Positions 1 to 8,498 of a DNA stretch of 64,000 nt are shown piece by piece. The stretch is from assembly GCA_023953905.1 (NCBI GenBank), contig JAMLJA010000006.1, positions 186,001-250,000 of the forward strand, in the 5' to 3' direction. The position numbers and the translations under genes are program-made. The notes below the pieces were generated by a model. The model was not told the origin of the DNA. It ran no database searches and saw only the letters and a program-made list of their open reading frames with translations. The DNA comes from Rhizobiaceae bacterium. GTDB lineage: Bacteria > Pseudomonadota > Alphaproteobacteria > Rhizobiales > Rhizobiaceae. Within the stretch, counting starts at the first letter, position 1. Every line of letters starts with the position of its first letter.

Positions 1-482
1 GGCGTCGTCAGCAGATCAAGCGCATGTGCGCTGGCGATCATGTCGACTTCCAGCCCGTAGCCCATGCCGGTTTCCTCAAAGCTCTGGCGCATGCTCCCGT
101 CGAAAAGTCCGATGGTGGGAAAATTCTGGACGCCTGAGAAGCCCATGTCCTTCAACTCCGCGAGGAAGCGTGGCATCAGAACGAAGGGATCTGTTCCGTT
201 GACGCCGGCCAGAACCGGTGTGTTCTTGACCACCGGCAGCACTTCGACGGCCATTTCCCTGACGATCTCATTGGCGTTGCCATAGGCCAGAAGGCCTGCG
301 GCGGAGCCGCGTCCGGCCATCCGATATCGTCCGGAATTGTAGATGATGATGAGGTCGATCCCCCCGGCCTCCTCGGATTTCGCCGACAGGCCGGTTCCGG
401 CACCGCCGCCAACGATCGGCTTGCCTGCCTCGATCATGGCGTGGAACTTCTGGAGTATGTCCTTGCGCGGGATGGTTGGCAT
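1..482 (-). CDS. Phosphoenolpyruvate hydrolase-family TIM-barrel protein (partial, C-terminus outside window)
   Basis: The reverse strand from the ATG at 482 reads [17 protein letters not shown], then [11 protein letters not shown] and a segment with [17 protein letters not shown]. These are typical of the PEP hydrolase-like TIM-barrel family. About 160 codons are present before the window edge. The gene starts 10 bp after the stop of the Tm-1-like gene, so the two are almost certainly cotranscribed. Tomato Tm-1 carries the same two domains in one protein and in the same order. The bacterial function is unknown to me; the family name does not establish PEP hydrolysis. Confidence 0.85.
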   Translation of the reverse strand, partial: MPTIPRKDILQKFHAMIEAGKPIVGGGAGTGLSAKSEEAGGIDLIIIYNSGRYRMAGRGSAAGLLAYGNANEIVREMAVEVLPVVKNTPVLAGVNGTDPFVLMPRFLAELKDMGFSGVQNFPTIGLFDGSMRQSFEETGMGYGLEVDMIASAHALDLLTT

Positions 483-492
483 TGTCGTCTCG

Positions 493-1719
493 TCAGTTTG
501 CGATGTCCCGGAAGGCGGCGACCGCGGCCTTCGCGAATTCGGGATCGTTGATGTGGAAGGGAAGGCGAATCAGGCGGCGGTCATCGGTGGTCTCAAGCGT
601 CAGTTCGATCGCTTCGAAGAGCGCCGCGTCGGCCTCGGGCGACCAGAATGCGCCGCCTTCGATGTCGAGCGCCGACACGCCCTTTTCGGGAAGGAGGAAA
701 CGAACCGGTCCATGACAGGCGTTCAATTTCCGCGCAATCCATTTGCCGATCGCGCGGCATTCGTCCGGCGTCGTGCGCATCAGCGTGACATTGGGATTGT
801 GCTCGTAGAAGAGCCTGTCCCTATAGCGCTCCGGAATTGTCGACGGCGCCCAGAAATTGACCATGTCGAGCGCGCCAACCGAACCGACATATGGAATTCG
901 CGTACGTGCTACAGCTCCGAGGCGATCCTCGGTCGCGGCCAGAACGCCACCGCACAGGAGGTCGCAGACTTCCGTCGTCGTCATGTCGAGAATGCCCGAC
1001 AGAAGTCCACTGTCGGCGAGCTTCTCCATGGATCGGCCGCCGGTGCCCGTGGCATGGAACACCATGCAGTCATAGGTATCCTTGAGCTCGTCCACCATGG
1101 CAGTCACGCAGGTGGTCGTCACGCCGAACATTGTCAGCCCGAGTGCAGGCTTGCCTTCCGAACGCGGCGCCGGATTTCGCGCCATTCCGGCAATGGCCTG
1201 TGCGGCATTGTGCAAGATCACGCGTGAAAGCGGATTGAGGCCGGCCATGTCGGTGATCGACGGCATCATCACGATGTCGGACACGTCGACATAAGGCGCT
1301 ACATCACCGGAGGCTAGCGTCGAGACCATCAGCTTGGGCAAACCCAGCGGCAGCACGCGCATGCCGGCCGTGATGATGGAGGTTCCACCGCCGCCGCCGA
1401 TCCCGACGATCCCGGAAACGTCGGTGCGGGTGGACATGAAGGCGGCGAAGGCCGCGCCCATCCCGGCAACAGCCACCCCACGATCGTCGGTTTCCAGAAC
1501 GGCGTTGGCGCCGCTCGAATGATGAGAGGCCACTTCCTGTGCCGAGATGTCGGTGCTGACTGTTGGCTTTCGGATGCCCACATCCACCCGAACCACGCTC
1601 GCGCCGGTCCCCGCGATGGCATCGGCGAGATAGGCAAGCTCCTCGCCCTTGGTGTCGGCAGTGCCGACGACATAGATGCTGGCCAAGCTCCCTCCCAGAA
1701 GCGCTTCCTGCGCCGTCAT
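493..1719 (-). CDS. Tm-1-like (UPF0261) ATP-binding-domain protein
   Basis: The protein has about 408 residues. It begins [21 protein letters not shown] and contains the family landmarks [17 protein letters not shown] near residue 100 and [15 protein letters not shown]. The reading frame stays open upstream to 1860, but 1719 was chosen because the conserved domain begins only about 11 residues later and the extension overlaps the divergent TetR gene. It matches the N-terminal domain of plant Tm-1, a viral replication inhibitor. In bacteria the role is unknown. The downstream TIM-barrel gene follows after 10 bp, and the TetR gene diverges 53 bp away, so control by that regulator is likely. Confidence 0.85.
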   Translation of the reverse strand: MTAQEALLGGSLASIYVVGTADTKGEELAYLADAIAGTGASVVRVDVGIRKPTVSTDISAQEVASHHSSGANAVLETDDRGVAVAGMGAAFAAFMSTRTDVSGIVGIGGGGGTSIITAGMRVLPLGLPKLMVSTLASGDVAPYVDVSDIVMMPSITDMAGLNPLSRVILHNAAQAIAGMARNPAPRSEGKPALGLTMFGVTTTCVTAMVDELKDTYDCMVFHATGTGGRSMEKLADSGLLSGILDMTTTEVCDLLCGGVLAATEDRLGAVARTRIPYVGSVGALDMVNFWAPSTIPERYRDRLFYEHNPNVTLMRTTPDECRAIGKWIARKLNACHGPVRFLLPEKGVSALDIEGGAFWSPEADAALFEAIELTLETTDDRRLIRLPFHINDPEFAKAAVAAFRDIAN

Positions 1720-1772
1720 TCCGCCTCGAGAAGGGCGGTTGCAAGTTTTTGAGACGCGAGTATCATATTGGG

Positions 1773-2399
1773 ATGGATGTCTCACGTCAAGCAAGCGCCG
1801 TAGTGCCAGAGCGCGGCCCAAGGGCCCGGACCAGACGCCTGATGCTGGTCGCTGCGACACGCCTCATGCAGGATGGGACAATCCCTTCGATCACCGCGGT
1901 CGCGGAGGAGGCCGATGTCTCGCGCGCTACCGCCTATCGGTATTTTCCGACACAGGCCGCACTGGTGCATGCGGTCGTCGATGAAGCGCTCGGCCCCATC
2001 CTCGACTGGCACTCGAAGTCCGGCGATGCGTTGGAACGGACGCGGTCGCTCCTTTCAACCTCCATTCCTCGCATCGAGGACTATGAAGCGACGTTCCGCG
2101 CGGCGCTGAAACATTCCCTTGATCAATGGGCAATGCGCAATGCGGGGGTCGAAATGAGCGAGCCGGCGTTTACGCGTGGGCACAGGGTAAGCCTTCTGCG
2201 CGACGCGGTTTCGCCTTTGACCGACCGGATTTCAGACAGCTCTCGCGAGCGCCTGGCGCAGGCTTTGTCTCTTCTGTTCGGAATTGAGGCTCTCGTGATC
2301 CTGAAGGACATTTGGGGCATTGACGGAGGGGAGGCGAAGGATGTCATATTATGGGCCGCAGAGTTGCTCGTCACTGCCGCCTCGGCATCCGAGGTCTAG
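1773..2399 (+). CDS. TetR-family transcriptional regulator
   Basis: The protein has 208 residues. An N-terminal helix-turn-helix at about residues 25-65 includes ITAVAEEADVSRATAYRYF, the classic TetR recognition helix. The C-terminal half is a helical ligand-binding domain with no clear ligand signature. The ATG at 1773 was chosen because the upstream extension overlaps the divergent Tm-1-like gene. An imperfectly spaced inverted repeat TGAGAC/GTCTCA (1750-1755 and 1779-1784) straddles the start and could be an operator. It probably controls the divergent Tm-1-like/PEP-hydrolase-like pair; the ligand cannot be predicted. Confidence 0.85.
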   Translation: MDVSRQASAVVPERGPRARTRRLMLVAATRLMQDGTIPSITAVAEEADVSRATAYRYFPTQAALVHAVVDEALGPILDWHSKSGDALERTRSLLSTSIPRIEDYEATFRAALKHSLDQWAMRNAGVEMSEPAFTRGHRVSLLRDAVSPLTDRISDSSRERLAQALSLLFGIEALVILKDIWGIDGGEAKDVILWAAELLVTAASASEV

Positions 2400-2583
2400 A
2401 AACGTGACGCTGCGCAGGACTCAATCTGGTCGGACCAAAAGAGCAGGCGCTGGAAGCGTTCTCTCAGTATTTCGCAGCATCGGATATGTCCCGGCGCGGG
2501 TAAGAATCGGTTTAAACACAAATCACACGACGCAAGGTCCGAGGACGGGCAGGTATTTCGCGGGATCGCGGAAAAGAAAGCCC

Positions 2584-2612
2584 TTGACCGACCTTCGCAA
2601 TTGGTAATACCA
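2584..2612 (+). promoter_or_regulatory. Predicted promoter with FadR/GntR-type operator overlapping the -10 region
   Basis: TTGACC (2584-2589) is followed after 15 bp by TAATAC, which lies inside the palindrome TGGTAATACCA (2602-2612). This fits the FadR-subfamily GntR consensus TNGTNNNACNA. The same palindrome with a similarly placed TTGACC occurs at 15892-15921. It lies about 190 bp upstream of the binding-protein gene, and nothing else is recognisable in the 2400-2800 gap. The likely ligand-responsive repressor is the GntR protein encoded at 12803-13522. Confidence 0.6.
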
Positions 2613-2800
2613 GATGAGGGACGTGGTGAACGAATTTCGGGTCGCATTGGAGACATGAGGCTCAACCGGTTCTACCCATGCCTGCGGGGGCGATCCGGGA
2701 GGAGATAAAAAGCAGGGCCTGCTTTCTGGCAGGTGTCGCGGCGCTCGCAAAGGTGTCTCGACCAGCGGAAAATATAGGCGCTAATGGGAGGAGAACCGAT

Positions 2801-4111
2801 ATGCGCAAGAGGCTTTACGGCTTAATGGCCGGAGTATCATTGTTCGGATATGTCGGCGTTGCGAGCGCGCAGGAGCTGACGATCTTCTGGGCAGAGTGGG
2901 ATCCGGCGAACTATCTTCAGGAACTTGCAAACGAATACGAGGCCGAGACCGGCGTAAAGGTTACGGTCGAAACCACGCCATGGTCGGATTTTCAGACCAA
3001 GGCTTTCACCGAATTCAACGCCAAAGGGTCCGCCTACGACATGGTTGTTGGTGACTCGCAGTGGATCGGCGCGGCATCTGAAGCCGGTCACTATGTCGAC
3101 CTGACCGACTTCTTCAACAAGCACAAGCTGAACGAGACGATGGCTCCGGCCACGGTGAAGTATTACGCCGAGTATCCGGCGGCTTCCGGCAAATACTGGT
3201 CGATCCCGGCGGAAGGCGACGCAGTCGGCTGGTCTTATCGCAAGGATTGGTTCGAGGACCCCAAGGAGATGGAGGCCTTCAAGGCGAAGTATGGCTACGA
3301 CCTTGCGCCGCCCGCCGACTGGAAGGCACTGCGGGACATTGCCGAGTTCTTCAACCGTCCGGACGAGAAGCGCCACGGCATCGCCATCTACACTGACAAT
3401 TCCTATGACGCTTTGGTGATGGGCGTCGAGAACGCCATTTTCTCGTATGGCGGCGAACTTGGCGACTATGCCAACTACAAGGTCGACGGCATCATCAACT
3501 CCGAGCAGAACGTAAAGGCACTCGAGATCTACAAGGAGCTTTATGGCTTCACGCCTCCGGGTTGGGCCAAGAGCTTCTTCATCGAAGACAACCAGGCGAT
3601 CACCGAGAACCTGGCGGCAATGAGCATGAACTACTTTGCCTTCTTCCCGGCACTGGTCAACGAGGCGTCCAACCCGAACGCCAAGAACACCGGCTTCTTC
3701 GCCAATCCGGCGGGACCGGGCGGCGAACAGTTCGCCGCGCTGGGCGGCCAGGGCATCTCGATCGTCAATTACTCCGAGAACAAGGAGGAAGCGTTCAAGT
3801 TCCTGGAATGGTTCATCAAGGACGAGACCCAGAAAAAGTGGGCCGAGCTTGGCGGCTATACTTGTAACGTCGCAGTGCTGGAATCGGCTGAGTTCCAGAA
3901 CGCCACACCCTACAACAAGGCGTTCTACGACACGATGTTCAAGGTCAAGGACTTCTGGGCGACGCCGGAATATGCCGAGCTGCTGATCCAGATGAACCAG
4001 CGCGTCTACCCCTACATCACGGGTAACGAGGGTTCGGCCAAGGAAGTGCTCGATGCACTTGCCAATGACTGGAACGAGACCTTCAAGAAGTACAACCGCG
4101 TGCAGAAGTAA
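2801..4111 (+). CDS. ABC transporter periplasmic solute-binding protein (family 1, sugar type)
   Basis: The protein has 436 residues. A signal peptide (MRKRLYGL, hydrophobic core, cleavage after SASA-like VASA before QELT) is followed by a mature domain of the MalE-type family 1 fold (ELTIFWAEWDPANYL, then DMVVGDSQWIG). The ATG at 2801 has a strong GGGAGGAG ribosome site; the open frame upstream is non-conserved. It is the first gene of the importer operon and should capture the cluster's sugar-like substrate in the periplasm. An intrinsic terminator directly follows, which should make it more abundant than the membrane components. Confidence 0.92.
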   Translation: MRKRLYGLMAGVSLFGYVGVASAQELTIFWAEWDPANYLQELANEYEAETGVKVTVETTPWSDFQTKAFTEFNAKGSAYDMVVGDSQWIGAASEAGHYVDLTDFFNKHKLNETMAPATVKYYAEYPAASGKYWSIPAEGDAVGWSYRKDWFEDPKEMEAFKAKYGYDLAPPADWKALRDIAEFFNRPDEKRHGIAIYTDNSYDALVMGVENAIFSYGGELGDYANYKVDGIINSEQNVKALEIYKELYGFTPPGWAKSFFIEDNQAITENLAAMSMNYFAFFPALVNEASNPNAKNTGFFANPAGPGGEQFAALGGQGISIVNYSENKEEAFKFLEWFIKDETQKKWAELGGYTCNVAVLESAEFQNATPYNKAFYDTMFKVKDFWATPEYAELLIQMNQRVYPYITGNEGSAKEVLDALANDWNETFKKYNRVQK

Positions 4112-4124
4112 GCACTGCAGAGCT

Positions 4125-4158
4125 CGGAGGGGGCGGCAGATCGCCCCCTCCGTTTTTT
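4125..4158 (+). terminator. Intercistronic intrinsic terminator/attenuator after the binding-protein gene
   Basis: An 11-bp perfect stem (CGGAGGGGGCG at 4125-4135 with CGCCCCCTCCG at 4142-4152), a 6-nt loop and a run of six T form a textbook Rho-independent terminator. It sits inside the operon, 26 bp before the first permease start. Partial termination would give more binding protein than permease and ATPase. Confidence 0.85.
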
Positions 4159-4183
4159 GTTCAGGACAAGGAAGGAACGGGCC

Positions 4184-5092
4184 TTGGCCACCGCCGCAGT
4201 CATGACCACGCTTGACCCCAAATCGCGCGCCGCCTCCCGCGGAATGAGCGATCTGGCGATCCGCAACCTCTTCATCATTCCCACGATCGTATTCCTGATC
4301 GTCTTCAATATCTTTCCGCTGATGTATTCGCTGGGCTATTCGTTCACGGATTTCCGCGCCTCTTCACCAGCGCCGGCCAATTTCGTGGGGTTGCAGAACT
4401 ACCGCGAACTGCTCAATGACCCGTTCATCTGGACGAACTTCGCCATCACGGCCAAATACGTCATCGTCTCCGTCATCGGCCAGGTGATCGTCGGCTTCGG
4501 GGTGGCGCTGCTGCTCAATCGCGATATCCCGTTCAAGGGCCTCATCACGACGCTGCTTCTGTTGCCGATGATGCTTTCGATGGCGGTTGTGGGGCTGTTC
4601 TGGAAACTGCTCTACGACCCGTCATTCGGCATCATCAACTATGCGCTGGGCCTCGGCACGTTCGAGTGGCTGTCAAACCCGGACATGGCGCTCTATGCGG
4701 TCGCCCTCACCGACATTTGGATGTGGTCGCCCTTCGTCATGCTGTTGTCGCTGGCAGGTTTGTCGGCCGTACCCAAGCATCTGTACGAGGCCGCCGCGAT
4801 CGACCGCGCCGGGTCGCTCTACACGTTCTTCCGCATCACGCTGCCGCTGGTGGCGCCAATCCTGATGATCGCCATCATCTTCCGCACGATGGAGGCGTTC
4901 AAGACGTTCGACCTCGCCTACATCCTGACCAGCCAGCCGACGACCGAAGTGATCTCGATCCGGCTGTACAAGATGGCGTTTCAGGAATGGCAGACGGGGC
5001 GCTCCTGCGCCCTCGCCTATATCGTGCTGATCATGGTGCTGGCGATCACCAACATTTACGTCAAGTACCTCAACAAGGTGAAGGAGCGCTAG
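4184..5092 (+). CDS. ABC transporter permease, MalF-type
   Basis: The protein has about 302 residues with six predicted membrane segments, the first at NLFIIPTIVFLIVFNIFPLMY. The EAA loop is visible as YEAAAIDRAGSLYTFFRITLPLVAP. The start is uncertain: TTG 4184 has an AAGGAAGGA ribosome site 7 nt upstream, whereas ATG 4202 has none. The stop is 1 bp before the next permease's ATG. It forms the inner-membrane channel with the next gene. Confidence 0.9.
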   Translation: MATAAVMTTLDPKSRAASRGMSDLAIRNLFIIPTIVFLIVFNIFPLMYSLGYSFTDFRASSPAPANFVGLQNYRELLNDPFIWTNFAITAKYVIVSVIGQVIVGFGVALLLNRDIPFKGLITTLLLLPMMLSMAVVGLFWKLLYDPSFGIINYALGLGTFEWLSNPDMALYAVALTDIWMWSPFVMLLSLAGLSAVPKHLYEAAAIDRAGSLYTFFRITLPLVAPILMIAIIFRTMEAFKTFDLAYILTSQPTTEVISIRLYKMAFQEWQTGRSCALAYIVLIMVLAITNIYVKYLNKVKER

Positions 5093-5093
5093 G

Positions 5094-6053
5094 ATGGCCG
5101 CCGTACGCACTACCGGCGAACGGACGCTCAACCGCGTCGCCATCGCCAGCGTCCTGATTGTAACGTTGATCTTTCTGGCGCCGATCTATTGGATCGTGTC
5201 GACCTCGTTCAAGCCGCGCAACCTGTCGACGACAATCCCGCCGACGGTCGTGTTCACGCCGGAAATCTCGCCCTTCGTCAAACTGTTCACCAAGCGTTCG
5301 CAGCTTCGTTCTGCGCCGACGCCGGAGGAATACGAGGCGGCCCCATGGTGGGAACGTCTGGTGTTCGACGGGGGTGAGAAGGTGGTGCGCTCGGGCCGCG
5401 GCGAAGTGCAGCTGTCGGGCTATCCGAGCCGCTTCATCAATTCGCTGATCGTGGCCATAACCTCCACTGTGCTGGCGGTCGGCATGGGCACCTTCACTGC
5501 CTATGGCTTCTCGCGCTTCAAGGTGAAGGGCGAGGGGGACCTTCTCTTCTTCATCCTGTCGACGCGCATGCTGCCGCCGGTGGTGGTGGCTATCCCGATG
5601 TTCCTGATGTACCGCGCTGTTGGCCTCAACGACACCCATTGGGGGCTGATCATCCTCTACACCGCCTTCAACCTGTCCTTCTCGGTATGGCTGATGAAGG
5701 GTTTCATCGACGAGATACCGAAGGAGTATGAGGAAGCTGCTCTGGTCGACGGCTACACGCGCATGCAGGCCTTCTTCAAGGTGGTGCTGCCCGAGGCCGC
5801 CACAGGCATTGCGGCCACGGCGGTGTTCTGCTTCATCACCGCGTGGAACGAATATGCGTTCGCGCTGATCATGACCAATCGCCGCGCGCAGACAGCTCCC
5901 CCCTTCATCCCAAGCCAGGTCGGCTCGGGTCTGCCGGATTGGACGGTCATCGCCTCGGGCACGTTCCTGTTCCTGCTGCCAGTCGCCATCTTCACATTCC
6001 TGCTCAGGAACCATCTCCTGCGCGGCATGAGCTTCGGAGCGATCCGCAAATGA
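5094..6053 (+). CDS. ABC transporter permease, MalG-type
   Basis: The protein has 319 residues with six predicted membrane segments and an EAA loop (YEEAALVDGYTRMQAFFKVVLPE) near residue 215. It is longer than typical MalG-type permeases because the first periplasmic region (about residues 45-105, including EEYEAAPWWERLVFDGG) is expanded. This could contact the binding protein; that is inference. The stop overlaps the start of the small membrane protein gene by 3 bases within ATGA, implying translational coupling. Confidence 0.9.
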   Translation: MAAVRTTGERTLNRVAIASVLIVTLIFLAPIYWIVSTSFKPRNLSTTIPPTVVFTPEISPFVKLFTKRSQLRSAPTPEEYEAAPWWERLVFDGGEKVVRSGRGEVQLSGYPSRFINSLIVAITSTVLAVGMGTFTAYGFSRFKVKGEGDLLFFILSTRMLPPVVVAIPMFLMYRAVGLNDTHWGLIILYTAFNLSFSVWLMKGFIDEIPKEYEEAALVDGYTRMQAFFKVVLPEAATGIAATAVFCFITAWNEYAFALIMTNRRAQTAPPFIPSQVGSGLPDWTVIASGTFLFLLPVAIFTFLLRNHLLRGMSFGAIRK

Positions 6054-6277
6054 TCCGCAGTGACAGACTACAAAGGATTGCCGAGATCGTCATGGTGCTC
6101 GGTATCGTGGCACTGTGCCAGCCTTGGAACTTTTTCCTGCACCGCTACGGGGTAACGATCATCCTGATCGGGCTGGTGACCTTCATGTTGACCAACTGGT
6201 TCGGGAAGCCGGTCGTCGATGACGTAGACAATGAGGGCGTCTTCGACGTTTCCGACCATCAGGAGGGGCGTTCGTGA
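6050..6277 (+). CDS. Small two-TM membrane protein of the ABC transporter operon
   Basis: The protein has 75 residues with two predicted membrane segments (IAEIVMVLGIVALC and YGVTIILIGLVTFML) and an acidic C-terminal tail. Its start overlaps the permease stop and its own stop overlaps the GTG start of the first ATPase, so translation is coupled on both sides. A second protein with the same layout and the same LCQP motif after TM1 is encoded in the other importer operon at 23337-23525. It is probably an accessory subunit or assembly factor. I do not know a proven function; small proteins also occur in glycerol-type (Glp) importers. Confidence 0.8.
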   Translation: MIRSDRLQRIAEIVMVLGIVALCQPWNFFLHRYGVTIILIGLVTFMLTNWFGKPVVDDVDNEGVFDVSDHQEGRS

Positions 6278-7377
6278 CTCAGATAGAACTTCGCGGCGTC
6301 CAGAAATGGTTTGGTTCCGTCCAGGTCATCAAGGACCTCAATCTGGTCATCGAGGACAATGAGTTCATCGTGCTCCTGGGCCAGTCGGGCTGCGGCAAGA
6401 CGACGACGCTGCGCGCCGTTGCCGGGCTGGAAACCATCGATGAGGGAGACATCCTGATCGACGGCCAGACCGTGCAACACCTGAAGGCGGCTGCACGCGA
6501 CATCGCCATGGTGTTCCAGTCCTTCTCGCTCTACCCGCATATGAGCGTCTATGAGAATATCGCCTTCCCGTTGCGCGCCACCCGAATGAACCGCGCTGAG
6601 CTCGACAGTCAGGTGCGCGAGATCGCCAATGTGCTGCGGATCGGCGATCTGCTCGACCGCAAGCCTTCAGCGCTATCGGGCGGCGACATGCAGCGAGTGG
6701 CTATCGGCCGTGCGCTTGTGCGCCAACCCAAGGCGATGTTGATGGACGAGCCGATCGGCGCGCTCGACGCCAAACTGCGTGAGGAGATGCGCGCCGAGAT
6801 CAAGCGGCTGCACCTCAAGCAGGGTTCAACCACCATCTATGTCACGCACGACCAGATCGAGGCGATGAGCCTGGCCGACCGCATCGTCATCATGCATGAG
6901 GGCGTGTTGCAGCAGGTGGGCACTCCAAACGAGGTCTATTCTCGGCCGCAGAACCTGTTCGTGGCGCAGTTCGTCGGTAGCCCGGTGATGAACATCGCCG
7001 CTGCCAAGGTGGCGCAGGACAAGGACGCGGCCACGGTAACCGTCGAGGGCGCGCCGCAGGGCTTCCCCTTCCCGGCCGAACTGCTGGGCAAGCTCAACGG
7101 CAGCGCAGGCAAGGCGCTATCGCTCGGCATCCGCCCTGAAGGCGTGCTGGTCGAGCACGAGGCGGGCGACGGCTTTGTGCCGGCCGAGGCTCACATCATC
7201 GAGCCGCTTGGCTCCTACGACATCGTCGATCTGCAATTCGGCGACCAGATGCTGCGCGCCCGCACCCGGTCTGGCTTCGTCGAAAAGGCCGGCAGCCGGG
7301 TCTATGCCCGCATTGACCCGGCCCAGGCACACTTCTTCGACACGGCGAGCGGACAGTCTCTGGGAGTGCGTCTCTGA
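6274..7377 (+). CDS. ABC transporter ATP-binding protein 1 (sugar/UgpC-MalK type)
   Basis: The protein has 367 residues from a GTG start that overlaps the previous stop. It has Walker A GQSGCGKT (residues 36-43), Q-loop VFQSFSLYP, signature LSGGDMQRVA, Walker B MLMDEPIGALD and H-loop VTHDQIEA. The C-terminal ~120 residues form an MalK-like TOBE/regulatory domain. The signature differs from LSGGQ only at its last residue (D). Two different ATPases in the operon imply a heterodimeric motor. Its stop overlaps the next start by 1 base. Confidence 0.93.
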   Translation: MTQIELRGVQKWFGSVQVIKDLNLVIEDNEFIVLLGQSGCGKTTTLRAVAGLETIDEGDILIDGQTVQHLKAAARDIAMVFQSFSLYPHMSVYENIAFPLRATRMNRAELDSQVREIANVLRIGDLLDRKPSALSGGDMQRVAIGRALVRQPKAMLMDEPIGALDAKLREEMRAEIKRLHLKQGSTTIYVTHDQIEAMSLADRIVIMHEGVLQQVGTPNEVYSRPQNLFVAQFVGSPVMNIAAAKVAQDKDAATVTVEGAPQGFPFPAELLGKLNGSAGKALSLGIRPEGVLVEHEAGDGFVPAEAHIIEPLGSYDIVDLQFGDQMLRARTRSGFVEKAGSRVYARIDPAQAHFFDTASGQSLGVRL

Positions 7378-8456
7378 TGGCACATATCGAACTCAAGAAT
7401 GTCACCAAGACGTTTGGCAAGCAGACGGCGCTGCGCAACCTCGATCTTGAGATCGCCGATGGCGAGTTCTTCGTCCTGCTCGGAGAGACCGGCGCCGGCA
7501 AGACCACGACCTTGCGCCTGGTGGCCGGGCTCGATAAGCCGACCGAGGGACAGGTCTTCATCGACGGCATCGACGTCGCCGACTGGGGTGCGGCCGAGCG
7601 CGACGTAGCGCTGGTGCTGCAGCAATATTCTCTTTATCCGCGCTACACGGTGCGCCAGAACCTCGAGTTCCCGCTGAAGTCGAAGCTGAGGCGCGTCCCC
7701 GATGCCGAGATTGCCGAGCGTGTGGCCCGGGTGGCCAAGACGCTGCGCATCGAGCATCTGCTGGAACGCAAGACCGACCGACTGTCGGGCGGCGAGATGC
7801 AGCGCGTCTCGATCGGTCGAGCGATCGTGCGTAATCCGCGCGTCTTCCTGATGGACGAACCGCTGTCGGCTCTCGACGCCAAGCTGCGCGAGACGCTGAG
7901 GACAGAACTCAAGAACATCCAGATGAATCTCGGCCAGACCTTCCTGTTCGTCACCCATGACCAGATCGAGGCAATGTCGATGGGCGACAAGATCGGCGTC
8001 CTCAACAAGGGCAGGCTCGTTCAGTCCGGCACGCCCAACGAGATCTACAACAACCCCAGGAACACCTTCGTTGCCCGCTCCGTCGGCTCGCCGCCTATGA
8101 ACCTGATCGACGGCAAACTGGTGTCGGGCCGCGCCGTGATGACGGCGGCGAACTTCGAACTGCCATATGCGGGCGCCAGTGGCTCGGTCACAGACGGTCG
8201 CGCGCTCACCTTCGGCATTCGCCCGGAAGACCTCCAGGTCGAGGAAGGGGCGCCCGTCGAAGCCTTGGTCCACGACATCGAGAACCATGGCGTTGAGAAG
8301 ATCCTCACCCTGCGTGTGGGCGACACGACCCTGCGCGCGACGGCGCCGGCACAGATGCGCGTCATGATCGAGGATCAGGTTCGTTTCGGCTGGGATCCTG
8401 AAAAGGTCGCGCTGTTTGACCACGGCACGGGCATGAGCTTGAGGCACCAGGCCTGA
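7377..8456 (+). CDS. ABC transporter ATP-binding protein 2 (sugar/UgpC-MalK type)
   Basis: The protein has 359 residues. It has Walker A GETGAGKT near residue 36, Q-loop VLQQYSLYP, signature LSGGEMQRVS, Walker B FLMDEPLSALDAK and H-loop VTHDQIEAMS, plus a C-terminal TOBE-like domain. All catalytic motifs are intact, so both ATP sites of this importer look competent, in contrast to the second importer in the window. It is the last importer gene; the isomerase gene starts 42 bp downstream. Confidence 0.93.
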   Translation: MAHIELKNVTKTFGKQTALRNLDLEIADGEFFVLLGETGAGKTTTLRLVAGLDKPTEGQVFIDGIDVADWGAAERDVALVLQQYSLYPRYTVRQNLEFPLKSKLRRVPDAEIAERVARVAKTLRIEHLLERKTDRLSGGEMQRVSIGRAIVRNPRVFLMDEPLSALDAKLRETLRTELKNIQMNLGQTFLFVTHDQIEAMSMGDKIGVLNKGRLVQSGTPNEIYNNPRNTFVARSVGSPPMNLIDGKLVSGRAVMTAANFELPYAGASGSVTDGRALTFGIRPEDLQVEEGAPVEALVHDIENHGVEKILTLRVGDTTLRATAPAQMRVMIEDQVRFGWDPEKVALFDHGTGMSLRHQA

Positions 8457-8498
8457 CAGGTTTTCCGCGCTCGCAACAGTGGTTCGAGAAAGCGAGAG

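Noticed and set aside
5070..6014. Reverse-strand 314-codon frame opposite the permease
   Set aside because: It is His/Arg/Asp-rich with no domain, typical of the antisense of a membrane protein gene.
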